A DNA stretch of 64,000 nucleotides from Hyphomicrobiales bacterium (lineage in GTDB: Bacteria; Pseudomonadota; Alphaproteobacteria; Rhizobiales; MH13), in assembly GCA_017642935.1 (NCBI GenBank), contig JAEPOK010000002.1:248001-312000 (forward strand). The letters are read 5' to 3'. The notes beneath the pieces are model-generated. The model was not told where the DNA came from. It did not search any database and saw only the letters and a program-made list of their open reading frames with translations. How positions within the stretch are numbered: the stretch's first letter is position 1; every line of letters starts with the position of its first letter. Below, piece by piece: positions 25,158 through 33,565 of this stretch. The position numbers and the translations under genes are program-made.

Positions 25158-26522
25158 CTAAGAGGCCGGCTGGACGCGGCGGACCGCAACGCCATCACCG
25201 GCATCGGTCAGCCGCGAGATCACGATCTCAGCGCCGTTCAGGCTGTTCTCCCCGACCGAGCGCACCAGGGCATGGGCACCATCCCAGGCGACCAATTCTA
25301 CATCCCGCCGCTGCAAACGGTCCTCAACCACAATGAAGACATGGTCGGTGTTGTAGAGCGCGGTTTCTGGAATGCGCACCGTGCTGTCAAAGGCCTGATC
25401 AGCCAACGACACCGAAACGAAGGCGCCAGGGCGGAGGTTGGCCGTCGTCTGCTCGATTTCCAAGCGCCCGAAGAGGGCCACGCCACCCGACGCCGCTGAA
25501 ATGTCCGCGTCCAGGCGGTCGATTGTGCCGGAAATCTGGACATCCTCACCGCCCGTCGACCAGGTGACGGCTATCGGCCGGCCGATCAGCGGCTCGGCCT
25601 CGCCGGCCAAGCGGCCAAACTGGCTATCGGATAGCGTGAAACGGACGTTGAGCGCGCTGTCATCGTAGATTGTGGCGACGACGTCATTGACCGACACCAG
25701 GCGACCGATCTCAACGCTTTCGGAGCGAATGACGCCGGTGAAAGGGGCGAGCAAGGTTGTGCGTTCCAAATCCCGCTCAGCTTGCTGCAAGCGCCACTCC
25801 AGCCGAGCGATCTGGGCACGCTGTTGTTCCAGTCGCGCTTCTTCGATGCGCAGATTGGCCTGGCGCTGATCCACTGCCTGCTGGCGTTGCGACAGGGTCA
25901 GTTGGCGGGTTTCGAGGTCACGCTCCGTCAGCTGTCCGCGCTCGGCAAGCTGGCTGGCGCGTTCCAGATCGCGCTCGGCCAAATCGACCTGTTCGGCAGC
26001 GCGCGTCAGCTGATCGCGCTCCAGCGCGGAGCGGGCTTCGGATTCTGCAGCGCGGGCGCGCGCTTCGGCAAGGTTGGCCTGCGCTTCCACAACCGCGCCT
26101 TCATAGGAAAAACGATCAATCTCAACCAGCGGCGCGCCAGCATCGATCCTGCGCCCGGCTTCAAGATTGGGATGAACGGCCGTGATCTCGCCAGCGACGA
26201 GGGCGCGTAAGTCAACCAGGCGACCTGCTACCACTTCGCCGAACACCTGAATGGTCGGGCTGTGGGTTGCGACCTGGGCGGTCTGCGTCAGGACCGGCAC
26301 TTGGCGCTCAACCGCCGGTCGTTGAGGCACCTCTGGTCGACTGTCGATCAACCGCTGCATGGCCATGACAGCGCCAGCGATGATGGCAACAGCCAGGAGC
26401 GCGGAGATCAGGGTCTTGCCGGCCACCCACCAGGAGGACGGGCGTCGCCGTATTTCCGCATCCTCCAAGGTGACAAGATCAGTCTCGTTATCACGGGTCG
26501 GATTGGGATCCGGGTTCAGCAT
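25158..26522 (-). CDS. RND efflux periplasmic adaptor (HlyD/MFP family)
   Basis: 454 residues. One N-terminal membrane anchor (TLISALLAVAIIAGAVMAM) near residues 38-56 is followed by a biotinyl-lipoyl-like half (VAGRLVDLRALVAGEITAV), a very long Ala/Glu/Arg/Gln coiled-coil hairpin (about residues 130-260), the second lipoyl half (LLAPFTGVIRSESVEIGRLV) and beta-barrel domains. It bridges the RND permease to an outer-membrane channel. The coiled coil is long, suggesting a TolC-like partner elsewhere. It is the first gene of the two-gene operon, with no regulator beside it. Confidence 0.93.
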   Translation of the reverse strand: MLNPDPNPTRDNETDLVTLEDAEIRRRPSSWWVAGKTLISALLAVAIIAGAVMAMQRLIDSRPEVPQRPAVERQVPVLTQTAQVATHSPTIQVFGEVVAGRLVDLRALVAGEITAVHPNLEAGRRIDAGAPLVEIDRFSYEGAVVEAQANLAEARARAAESEARSALERDQLTRAAEQVDLAERDLERASQLAERGQLTERDLETRQLTLSQRQQAVDQRQANLRIEEARLEQQRAQIARLEWRLQQAERDLERTTLLAPFTGVIRSESVEIGRLVSVNDVVATIYDDSALNVRFTLSDSQFGRLAGEAEPLIGRPIAVTWSTGGEDVQISGTIDRLDADISAASGGVALFGRLEIEQTTANLRPGAFVSVSLADQAFDSTVRIPETALYNTDHVFIVVEDRLQRRDVELVAWDGAHALVRSVGENSLNGAEIVISRLTDAGDGVAVRRVQPAS

Positions 26523-26628
26523 CGCTATAGCTCATGGCGTATCGGGTGGGGGGATACCCTTTTACGCGCCACACCCTGTCATAGATGCGGCAATGGTTTG
26601 AGTTAAAGATTGGTCATGTTGTCGGAAC

Positions 26629-26658
26629 AAAAAAGGGGCCGACCATCTGGCCGACCCC
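26629..26658 (-). terminator. intrinsic terminator after hslO
   Basis: Read on the minus strand, a 10-bp stem (GGGGTCGGCC with GGTCGGCCCC, including two G-U pairs), an AGAT loop and then six T. It begins 13 bases after the hslO stop codon, so it closes the argD-argF-hslO transcript. Confidence 0.85.
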
Positions 26659-26671
26659 ATTATTCAGGTTT

Positions 26672-27739
26672 CTAGAGCGATTCGTAGGTCTTCGGGTCGA
26701 AGCGATACTGCTTGGAACAGAAGTCGCACGTCACCTCGATGGCGCCGTTTTTGATCATTCCTTCATCGGGATCCTCGCCAAAGGTTTTCACCGTCGCGTG
26801 CACCCGCTCGGTCGTGCAGGTGCAGCGCTCTTGCACCGGCAGGGCCTCGAAGACGCGCACGCCGCGCTCGTGGAACAGCCGGAAGAGCAATTGATCGGAT
26901 CCGGTTTGTGGATCAACCAGCTCTGCGTCTTCGATCGTGCCAATCAGGGCTTCTGCCTCGCGCCAATGATCGTGCTGATCGACGTCGCCCGTGCCGGTGC
27001 CGTCCGCATTGGGATCATCGCCCGGATGCAGATCGCGCACAGGAATACGGCTGGTGTCGCGCGGCAGATATTGCGCGAGGAAACCACCGGCCCGCCATTT
27101 GGCCCTGCCGCCATCACCGCGATCCACGCTCTGGGCAACGGCAAGCCGCACCAGGGTCGGGATCTGCTCCGATTGCAGGAAGTAGGCCTGCGCCATTTCC
27201 TCAAGGCTTTTGCCCTGCATGGCCACCACGCCCTGATAGCGGTTCATGTGGGCGCCTTGATCGACGGTGAGCGCCAAATGGCCTTCACCAAGAAGCTGCG
27301 CCGGATCGGTTTCTCCAGCAGCGACAGCTTCATCCAGGCGTGCATCATCGAACCGGGCCATGGCGCGCACGCTGTCCGGCGTTTGAAAATCGACCACCAA
27401 AAGCGAGACCGGGCCGTTGCCCTGGGCCTGGACGATAAAACGGCCATCAAATTTCAAGGAGGTGCCAAGCAACAGAGTCAGCGCGACCATCTCCGCCAAG
27501 AGCCGGGCAACGGGCTCTGGATAGTCGTGGCGATCCAAGAGATCGTCGATGGCGCCGCCAAGGCGGATCACACGGCCGCGGACGTCCAAGTCTTCTACCG
27601 CAAACGGCATGACGTGATCATCGTCGCCGCCATGAAAGCTTGCCGGCGCGCGCGAAGTCGCTACCGTCGGTGTTCCAGAAAGCCGGGCGGGATCGGTCCC
27701 GCCGTATGAAGGGGGGTTCGGTGTCATGGGATGTCTCAT
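26672..27739 (-). CDS. hslO: redox-regulated chaperone Hsp33
   Basis: 355 residues, longer than E. coli Hsp33 because of an N-terminal extension of about 35 residues rich in Pro and Thr. The holdase domain is clear (FDGRFIVQAQGNGPVSLLVVDF; GEGHLALTVDQG). The C-terminal zinc switch has CTCT (CxC) near residue 309 and CDFC (CxxC) near residue 341, which release zinc on oxidation and activate the chaperone. Two ATGs, 27739 and 27727, are possible starts; neither has a strong ribosome site. It follows argF after 106 bases and is closed by an intrinsic terminator. Confidence 0.94.
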   Translation of the reverse strand: MRHPMTPNPPSYGGTDPARLSGTPTVATSRAPASFHGGDDDHVMPFAVEDLDVRGRVIRLGGAIDDLLDRHDYPEPVARLLAEMVALTLLLGTSLKFDGRFIVQAQGNGPVSLLVVDFQTPDSVRAMARFDDARLDEAVAAGETDPAQLLGEGHLALTVDQGAHMNRYQGVVAMQGKSLEEMAQAYFLQSEQIPTLVRLAVAQSVDRGDGGRAKWRAGGFLAQYLPRDTSRIPVRDLHPGDDPNADGTGTGDVDQHDHWREAEALIGTIEDAELVDPQTGSDQLLFRLFHERGVRVFEALPVQERCTCTTERVHATVKTFGEDPDEGMIKNGAIEVTCDFCSKQYRFDPKTYESL

Positions 27740-27845
27740 CGCTTAGGAGGGAAGGCGCGTTGGAGTACTACGCGCTGTTGCTCCATAAGATAGTATGGCG
27801 TGCCTGGAATCCAAGCCGCATCGTCCATGCTGTCGGCCAGCGACG

Positions 27846-28760
27846 CTAACCCACCAGTCCAAAGCACCAGGCGAGCACGCCTTTTTGTGCATGTAGCCGG
27901 TTTTCGGCCTCATCAAACACCACCGATTGCGGTCCGTCGATGACGCTTGCCGACACCTCTTCCTCGCGGTGAGCCGGCAGGCAGTGCATGAACAGCGCAT
28001 CCGGGTTGGCGCGGGCCATCAGGCGGTCGTTCACCTGGTAGGGTCCGAGCAGATTATGACGACGCTGCGCCTGATCATCGCCCATGGAAACCCAGGTATC
28101 GGTGATGATGAGATCAGCGCCTTCGGCAGCCTGATCAGGATCGGTGGTCACCTCAAGTTTCGCGCCAGCGGCCTTCGCATTGGCAACAGTATCCGCATCG
28201 AGCGCCATCTCCGGCGGCGCGGCCACCGCGATGGTCATGTCGATATGGGTTGCCGCGTCGATCCAGCTCTTGAGGACATTGTTGGTGTCGCCCGACCACA
28301 TGATACGCTTACCGGCCAGCGAGCCACGATGTTCCTCATAGGTCATGATGTCCGCCATCACCTGGCAGGGGTGTGAAACCTTGGTCAGGCCGTTGATCAC
28401 CGGGACCGTGGCGTGTTCAGCAAGACCCTCTAAAAGGTCATGATCGAGCGTGCGGATCATGATGCCGTCGACCATGCGCGAGAGAACTTTGGCCGTGTCG
28501 TGAACGCTTTCGCGCTTGCCAAGCTCAATTTCCGCGCCGGTGACCATCAGTGTTTGGCCACCAAGCTGACGCATACCAACGTCAAAAGAGACGCGGGTGC
28601 GCAGCGAGGGTTGCTCGAACACAAGGGCCAGCACCTTGCCGTCCAGCGGCTTGTCGGCGTTGCCCGCCTTTTGTGCCTTCTTGCGCGTGTGCCCGTCGGC
28701 CAGGATCGCCTGAAACGTGTCGGTGGACAGGGTATCAATATCAAGAAAATGGCGGGTCAT
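27846..28760 (-). CDS. argF: ornithine carbamoyltransferase
   Basis: 304 residues. The carbamoyl-phosphate loop SLRTR is at residues 52-56 and the ornithine-side motif HCLPAHR is near residue 261, so the protein is an anabolic OTCase. It converts ornithine and carbamoyl phosphate to citrulline in arginine synthesis. It starts 56 bases after the argD stop on the same strand; argD-argF is a common pair in rhizobia, usually followed by hslO as here. Confidence 0.96.
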   Translation of the reverse strand: MTRHFLDIDTLSTDTFQAILADGHTRKKAQKAGNADKPLDGKVLALVFEQPSLRTRVSFDVGMRQLGGQTLMVTGAEIELGKRESVHDTAKVLSRMVDGIMIRTLDHDLLEGLAEHATVPVINGLTKVSHPCQVMADIMTYEEHRGSLAGKRIMWSGDTNNVLKSWIDAATHIDMTIAVAAPPEMALDADTVANAKAAGAKLEVTTDPDQAAEGADLIITDTWVSMGDDQAQRRHNLLGPYQVNDRLMARANPDALFMHCLPAHREEEVSASVIDGPQSVVFDEAENRLHAQKGVLAWCFGLVG

Positions 28761-28816
28761 GTCGGTCAGCCCGAATAGTAAGAAGCAGGATTGGTGAATC
28801 GGTTTGGGCGCGGGCC

Positions 28817-30052
28817 CTAGTCGCCACGTCGATCGTCGAGGTCGCGCGCGGCCTCTTCCAGCGCGTCCATCGCAAAAGCGATGTCCTCGCGGGTGACGAT
28901 CAGCGGTGGCAGAAGGCGCACCACATTGTCGCCAGCGGCCACCAAGAGAAGACCTTTATCGCGCGCCGTAGCCACGACCTCGCCAATCGGGATGGCGCAT
29001 TTCAGCCCCATCAACAGACCCTCACCGCGCACCTCGGTGAAAATGTCGGGGTAAAGATCGATCAGCGCGCCCAAACTCTGCGTCAGGTCGCGGGCGCGGG
29101 CCTGAACGGTGTCGAGGAAACCTTCTTCCAGAACAACATCGAGAACCGCATTGCCGGCGGCCATGGCCATGGGATTGCCGCCATAAGTCGTACCATGGGT
29201 GCCGGGCACCATGGCAGCTGCGACATCGGCCTTGGCAAGGCAGGCCCCGAGCGGGAAACCGCCTCCAATGCCTTTGGCCACAGCCATAATGTCAGGCTCA
29301 AAGCCGAGCCGCTGGTGAACGAACAGATGGCCGGACCGGCCCATGCCGGTTTGAACCTCATCGAGGATCAACAGCACGCCATGCTTGTCGCAGGCCTCGC
29401 GCAATCCACGCAGGCACTGGTTGGGCACTGGACGCACGCCGCCCTCACCCTGAATGGGCTCGATGAGCACGGCGGCGCAGTCCTCCCGGGCTATGGCCTC
29501 GTTCAACGCGTCATGATCGCCGAAAGCGAGGTTCTCAAAACCCGGCGCCGCTGGGCCGAAACCTTCCAGATAGGATGGATTTCCGCCAGCAGCGATCGTT
29601 GCCAGGGTGCGACCATGAAAAGCACCTTGAAAAGTGATGATACTCACCCGTTCCGGTTGGCCCTGATCATAGTGGTAGCGCCGCGCCGTCTTGATCGCGC
29701 ACTCCAGCGCTTCGGCGCCCGAGTTGGTGAAGAATACCTTGTCGGCAAAGGTCGCATCGCACAGCCGCTGGGCGAGTTTTTTGCCACCGTCAATCTGAAA
29801 CAGGTTGGAGGTGTGCATCAGCTTGTCGGCCTGGGCCTTGATGGCCTCCACCAGATGCGGATGGGCATGGCCAAGCGCGTTGACCGCAATGCCGGAGACA
29901 AAATCCATGTAGCGTCGCCCATCCTCATCAAACAGCCAAACGCCTTCGCCGCGCACAAAGGTCTGCGGCGTGCGGTTGTACGTCCCGTAGAGCGGATTGC
30001 TCTCCGGGTCGGTTGATGATGCGCTTGGCTGCGCGAGCATGGATTGCGCCAT
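28817..30052 (-). CDS. argD: acetylornithine aminotransferase
   Basis: 411 residues from the ATG at 30052, with another possible ATG at 30040. It is a class III PLP aminotransferase: [14 protein letters not shown] binds the cofactor phosphate, [15 protein letters not shown] holds the PLP ring aspartate, and [14 protein letters not shown] holds the lysine. It makes N-acetylornithine in arginine synthesis and can act on N-succinyl-diaminopimelate in lysine synthesis. The frame remains open upstream to 30184, but the conserved region starts at 30052. A candidate promoter and stem-loop lie 140-200 bp upstream. Confidence 0.95.
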   Translation of the reverse strand: MAQSMLAQPSASSTDPESNPLYGTYNRTPQTFVRGEGVWLFDEDGRRYMDFVSGIAVNALGHAHPHLVEAIKAQADKLMHTSNLFQIDGGKKLAQRLCDATFADKVFFTNSGAEALECAIKTARRYHYDQGQPERVSIITFQGAFHGRTLATIAAGGNPSYLEGFGPAAPGFENLAFGDHDALNEAIAREDCAAVLIEPIQGEGGVRPVPNQCLRGLREACDKHGVLLILDEVQTGMGRSGHLFVHQRLGFEPDIMAVAKGIGGGFPLGACLAKADVAAAMVPGTHGTTYGGNPMAMAAGNAVLDVVLEEGFLDTVQARARDLTQSLGALIDLYPDIFTEVRGEGLLMGLKCAIPIGEVVATARDKGLLLVAAGDNVVRLLPPLIVTREDIAFAMDALEEAARDLDDRRGD

Positions 30053-30191
30053 GGCGGGATGCCCCCTTTGCGGGCTGTAGGCGGATCGGCCTGCCCAGAT
30101 GGCAGCGCCGATGCCGCGACGGTGGTAAATGCGGGGCCGAGCCCAAAACGGCTTAACTCTAGGGCAGGCTCGGCAATGGCCCAAAAATAAA

Positions 30192-30208
30192 CGGCCCGCA
30201 GCGGGCCG
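30192..30208 (-). terminator. stem-loop with T-run in argD leader
   Basis: On the minus strand CGGCCC-GCTGC-GGGCCG is followed directly by TTTATTTTTGG. The shape is that of an intrinsic terminator, yet the only minus-strand gene downstream is argD, so it would act as an attenuator or 5' stem-loop. It lies just after the candidate promoter at 30220-30248. Confidence 0.5.
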
Positions 30209-30219
30209 AGAGCTTTTCG

Positions 30220-30248
30220 TCTAACATTTTTTTTGCCCGGACTGTCAA
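30220..30248 (-). promoter_or_regulatory. candidate argD promoter
   Basis: A perfect TTGACA (30248-30243), a 17-base spacer containing eight consecutive A, and GTTAGA (30225-30220) as a weak -10. Transcription would begin near 30213, placing the GC stem-loop at the very 5' end of the RNA. Confidence 0.4.
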
Positions 30249-30571
30249 TTTCTAAGTCCTTCAAACGACTCAGGAAACCTGAGCTTTTCCCCGGAACGGC
30301 TGGAACTTGTTCACTTTTTTTTAACCCCTGACTCTTGTCACCGATTCAACCGCTAGTGTAGCTCTACTGGCGAGGGCCACCAGATATGGTGGCTGGCATT
30401 CACCGATCCGGCAAATCGTGGGCTCTGCCCGCAACGGCTCAGCGCACCCTGGCGTGCGCGTGGACAGGCTTTGCCTTCAGGCAATTTGGTGATGCGGAAT
30501 TGAATTTGAGGCTGGGGCAGGTCGGCGAGCGCTCGGATTGAGCGCCGCTTCGTGTGTGGAGGATGCAACCG
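30249..30571. other. gcrA upstream region with clustered GANTC sites
   Basis: No gene is seen here. Three GANTC sites (CcrM methylation targets) lie at 30267-30271, 30330-30334 and 30343-30347. Two perfect inverted repeats follow: GCCACC-N6-GGTGGC (30376-30393) and TTGCCT-TC-AGGCAA (30471-30484). These fit a cell-cycle-controlled upstream region for gcrA; the actual promoter is not clear. Confidence 0.5.
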
Positions 30572-31114
30572 ATGGCATGGACTGACGAACGCGTTGAAGT
30601 ACTGAAGACGATGTGGCTGGGCGGCTCAAGCGCCAGCCAGATTGCTGCCGCCCTAGGCGATGTCACACGCAACGCGGTGATCGGCAAAGTGCACCGTCTT
30701 GGCCTTTCCGGTCGCGGCAAACCGACCGCGACCGCGACACCTCGCGCCCGCAAACCACGCACGCCGTCGTCAGGCGCGTCACGACCAAGGCGCAGCACCA
30801 CGTCGACGCGGGTCAGCGGCGGGTCCATGTCGGTGGGCGCTACCGCGCTGAAGACCGATGAGATGGCGGTTGCCGAACTCGATCAAGCGCCGGTTGCGCG
30901 CGGCCGCGTCGATCTGGTGCTTGTCGGCGAGAGCCCAAAGCTCTCCATTCAGGAGCTTAACGAAGACACCTGCCGCTGGCCGGTGGGCGATCCTCTGAAC
31001 GATGATTTCCACTTTTGCGGACGGTCCGCTCTCGAGAACCAGCCCTATTGCGAATATCATTGCGGCGTGGCGTTTCAGGCGCCTAACGAACGTCGCCGGG
31101 ATCGCAACCGGTAG
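30572..31114 (+). CDS. gcrA: cell-cycle regulator GcrA
   Basis: 180 residues from the ATG at 30572, nine bases after GGAGG; an ATG nine bases earlier is too close to that site. The N-terminal helix-turn-helix is typical (AWTDERVEVLKTMWLGG; SQIAAALGDVTRNAVIGK). A basic, Thr/Pro/Arg-rich linker follows, then a C-terminal cysteine/histidine region (TCRWPVGDP; FCGRSALENQPYCEYHC) that contacts sigma-70. GcrA stimulates transcription at promoters carrying CcrM-methylated GANTC. It converges with phoB, 17 bases apart. Confidence 0.96.
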   Translation: MAWTDERVEVLKTMWLGGSSASQIAAALGDVTRNAVIGKVHRLGLSGRGKPTATATPRARKPRTPSSGASRPRRSTTSTRVSGGSMSVGATALKTDEMAVAELDQAPVARGRVDLVLVGESPKLSIQELNEDTCRWPVGDPLNDDFHFCGRSALENQPYCEYHCGVAFQAPNERRRDRNR

Positions 31115-31131
31115 GTTATCAGCCCACTGGT

Positions 31132-31848
31132 TCAGGCGGACTGGCGGGCCTGGTTATCCTGAAAACGATCATCGAACGCATAGCCCGCGCCACGCACGGT
31201 CCGGATGGGATCGCGGGCGCGGCCCTTGTTGATCGCCTTGCGCAGCCGGCCGATGTGAACATCGACAGTGCGGTCATCGACATAGACGTCGTGCCCCCAA
31301 ACACCGTTGAGCAGCTGCTCGCGGGAGTAGACGCGCCCCGGGGTGCGCATCAAAAACTCCAAGAGCCGGAACTCGGTCGGTCCGAGGTGGATTTCACGGT
31401 TCTGCCGCTGAACACGGTGGGTCTCGCGATCAAGTTCAATGTCACCAACGACAAGCGAATTTGTGATCAATTCCGGGCTAGACCGGCGCAGCAGCGCCTT
31501 GATGCGAGCGGATAGCTCCGGGATCGAGAACGGTTTGACGACATAGTCATCGGCGCCCGTCGTCAGCCCCCGAACCCGCTCACCCTCTTCGCCACGGGCT
31601 GTCAGCATGATAATGGGCGTTGTGCTGGTTTCGGCGCGCGAGCGAATGCGACGGCAAAGCTCGATGCCCGAGAGGCCGGGGAGCATCCAATCGAGAAGGA
31701 TTAGATCGAAGGTGCGCTCGCGAAGCCGTGTCTCGGCATCGTCTCCGCGCATGGCGACATCGACATCAAAACCAAGCGCCTCGACATTGTACTTCAAGAG
31801 CTCGACGAGCGGCGCTTCGTCCTCAACGATCAGAATGCTCGGCTGCAC
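31132..31848 (-). CDS. phoB: phosphate regulon response regulator PhoB
   Basis: 238 residues: a receiver domain with acidic pocket EDE (residues 9-11), phospho-acceptor Asp53 (LLDWMLPG) and Lys in VVKPFS, then an OmpR-type winged helix (HLGPTEFRLLEFLMRTPG; DRTVDVHIGRLRKAI). When PhoR phosphorylates it under phosphate limitation it binds Pho boxes such as the one at 38108-38136. It is the last gene of the seven-gene phoR-pstSCAB-phoU-phoB block, 18 bases after phoU. Confidence 0.95.
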   Translation of the reverse strand: MQPSILIVEDEAPLVELLKYNVEALGFDVDVAMRGDDAETRLRERTFDLILLDWMLPGLSGIELCRRIRSRAETSTTPIIMLTARGEEGERVRGLTTGADDYVVKPFSIPELSARIKALLRRSSPELITNSLVVGDIELDRETHRVQRQNREIHLGPTEFRLLEFLMRTPGRVYSREQLLNGVWGHDVYVDDRTVDVHIGRLRKAINKGRARDPIRTVRGAGYAFDDRFQDNQARQSA

Positions 31849-31866
31849 GGCTTACCTCACCTGACG

Positions 31867-32589
31867 CTAATTCGGTCGCGGCGTTGTTTCCGGCGTCGCA
31901 TCGCCCAACTCATCCTGTTTAGGACGGTTGGTCGCCACCATCTCGCCAGTGCGCGTGTAGATCGCGCGCTCGGCAATGTTGGTGGCGTGATCGCCAATGC
32001 GCTCAAGATTCTTGGCACAGAAAAGCAGATGCGTGCAGGAAGAAATGTTGCGCGGATCTTCCATCATATAGGTCAGCAACTCGCGGAACAGCGAGGTGTA
32101 GAGCGCATCGACTTCGGCATCGTGGCGCCAAACATCTTCAGCTTTGGTGGTGTCGCGCTCAACGAAGGCTTCGATGGACCGCTTGAGCTGGCCAAGCACC
32201 AAACGCGACAAGCTATCGACACCGTGGGCCAGCGTGCGTTGATGGATTGAACCATCGATTATGAGAGCCCGTTTGGCGATGTTCTTGGCCAAATCGCCGA
32301 CCCGCTCCAAATCCTGGCTGACGCGCATGGACGAGACGATGACGCGCAGATCGTCGCCCATCGGCTGACGACGGGCGATCAGAAGCACGGCGTCGCTCTC
32401 TACCTTACGGTCGGCGTCATCGATGCGGTCGTCGTTGGAGATGACGCTTTCTGCTTCGTCCGTGGCGCCAGTCATCAGCGCATCCACGGCATCTTCGACA
32501 GCCCGCTCGACCCAGCCTGCCATTTGCGCCAGTTCGAGCAGAAGGTCGCGGAGATCGGTGTCGAAGGCGGTGACGATATGCTTTGTCAT
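31867..32589 (-). CDS. phoU: phosphate signalling protein PhoU
   Basis: 240 residues forming two PhoU three-helix repeats, with acidic metal-binding signatures VSSMRVSQDLERVGDLAKNI and FCAKNLERIGDHATNI (E-x3-D pattern). PhoU links PstB to PhoR and keeps the regulon off when phosphate is plentiful. The order pstB-phoU-phoB with 61- and 18-base gaps shows it is part of the same transcript. Its tail (DATPETTPRPN) is probably disordered. Confidence 0.96.
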   Translation of the reverse strand: MTKHIVTAFDTDLRDLLLELAQMAGWVERAVEDAVDALMTGATDEAESVISNDDRIDDADRKVESDAVLLIARRQPMGDDLRVIVSSMRVSQDLERVGDLAKNIAKRALIIDGSIHQRTLAHGVDSLSRLVLGQLKRSIEAFVERDTTKAEDVWRHDAEVDALYTSLFRELLTYMMEDPRNISSCTHLLFCAKNLERIGDHATNIAERAIYTRTGEMVATNRPKQDELGDATPETTPRPN

Positions 32590-32650
32590 CGAGGTAGTCC
32601 TCTAACGATGCGTGCGTCGCATCCTTTGTATCACGAGCGCCAAAGCGCGA

Positions 32651-33523
32651 TCAGCCAAAGCGGCCGGTGATGTAATCACGGGTGCGACTATCGGTAGGAT
32701 TGGTGAAGATATGATCTGTGGCGCCGACCTCGACCAAGATGCCGAGGTGGAAGAAGGCGGTGCGCTGCGAGACACGAGCAGCCTGCTGCATGGAGTGGGT
32801 GACGATCACGACGGTGAAATTCTCGCGCAGTTCATCAATCAACTCTTCCACCTTGGCAGTGGCAATGGGATCAAGCGCCGAGCATGGCTCATCCATCAGC
32901 AACACTTCGGGCGAGGTCGCAATGGCGCGCGCAATGCAAAGCCGTTGCTGCTGACCGCCGGAAAGGCCGGTGCCTGGCGCATCAAGACGGTCTTTGACCT
33001 CTTCGAAAAGGCCCGCCTTTCGCAGCGAGGTGACAACGATCTCTTCCAGATCGGTCTTGTTATCGGCGAGCCCATGAATGCGCGGGCCGTAAGCGATGTT
33101 TTCAAAGATCGATTTGGGGAATGGGTTCGGCTTTTGGAAGATCATGCCGACCCGCGCGCGCAGTTCAACCACATCAATCGATGGGTCATAGATGTCCTGC
33201 TCACCGATGGTGATCTTGCCTTCCATCCGGGCGATATCGATGGTGTCGTTCATCCGGTTGAGACAGCGCAGGAATGTCGACTTGCCGCAGCCCGAGGGGC
33301 CGATCAGTGATGTGACCTGGCGCTCACCAATATCGAGATTGATGTCGAACAGAGCCTGTTTGTCAGCATAGAAGACGTTGACATCAACGCCCTTCATCTT
33401 GACGTTTTCCGGTGGCGCGTCGGTGATGGTCGTTCCTCCAGGCGTTATGCTTGAGCCCTCTGACGGCGCCGCTGGGGCCACGGGAATGGCGGTGTTGCGT
33501 TCCATGGTCTGCGTGGTCGACAT
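32651..33523 (-). CDS. pstB: phosphate ABC transporter ATPase PstB
   Basis: 290 residues. Walker [11 protein letters not shown]-loop [10 protein letters not shown], signature LSGGQQQR and Walker [14 protein letters not shown] are all intact. A Pro/Thr-rich N-terminal tail of about 45 residues precedes the ATPase domain. Of two ATGs, 33523 is eight bases from AGGAG whereas 33529 is only two bases away, so the former is preferred. It powers PstC/PstA phosphate import. Confidence 0.96.
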   Translation of the reverse strand: MSTTQTMERNTAIPVAPAAPSEGSSITPGGTTITDAPPENVKMKGVDVNVFYADKQALFDINLDIGERQVTSLIGPSGCGKSTFLRCLNRMNDTIDIARMEGKITIGEQDIYDPSIDVVELRARVGMIFQKPNPFPKSIFENIAYGPRIHGLADNKTDLEEIVVTSLRKAGLFEEVKDRLDAPGTGLSGGQQQRLCIARAIATSPEVLLMDEPCSALDPIATAKVEELIDELRENFTVVIVTHSMQQAARVSQRTAFFHLGILVEVGATDHIFTNPTDSRTRDYITGRFG

Positions 33524-33565
33524 ATGCATGTCTCCTTGGTGCCGTTTACTCGATACGAGGCGCGC

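Noticed and set aside
27740-27845. Short plus-strand ORF after AGGAGG at 27745 (29 codons from TTG)
   Set aside because: The ribosome-like site is good, but the peptide is tiny, antisense to the argF-hslO transcript and has no recognisable features.
28550-30016. 488-codon open frame opposite argD/argF
   Set aside because: It is antisense to two well recognised genes, reads as Gln/Arg/His-rich sequence without a domain, and has no ribosome site; a high-GC shadow.
30053-30184. Arg-rich leader peptide for arginine attenuation
   Set aside because: The in-frame sequence upstream of argD contains many Arg codons, but it is continuous with argD with no stop, and Arg is over-represented in all GC-rich non-coding frames here.
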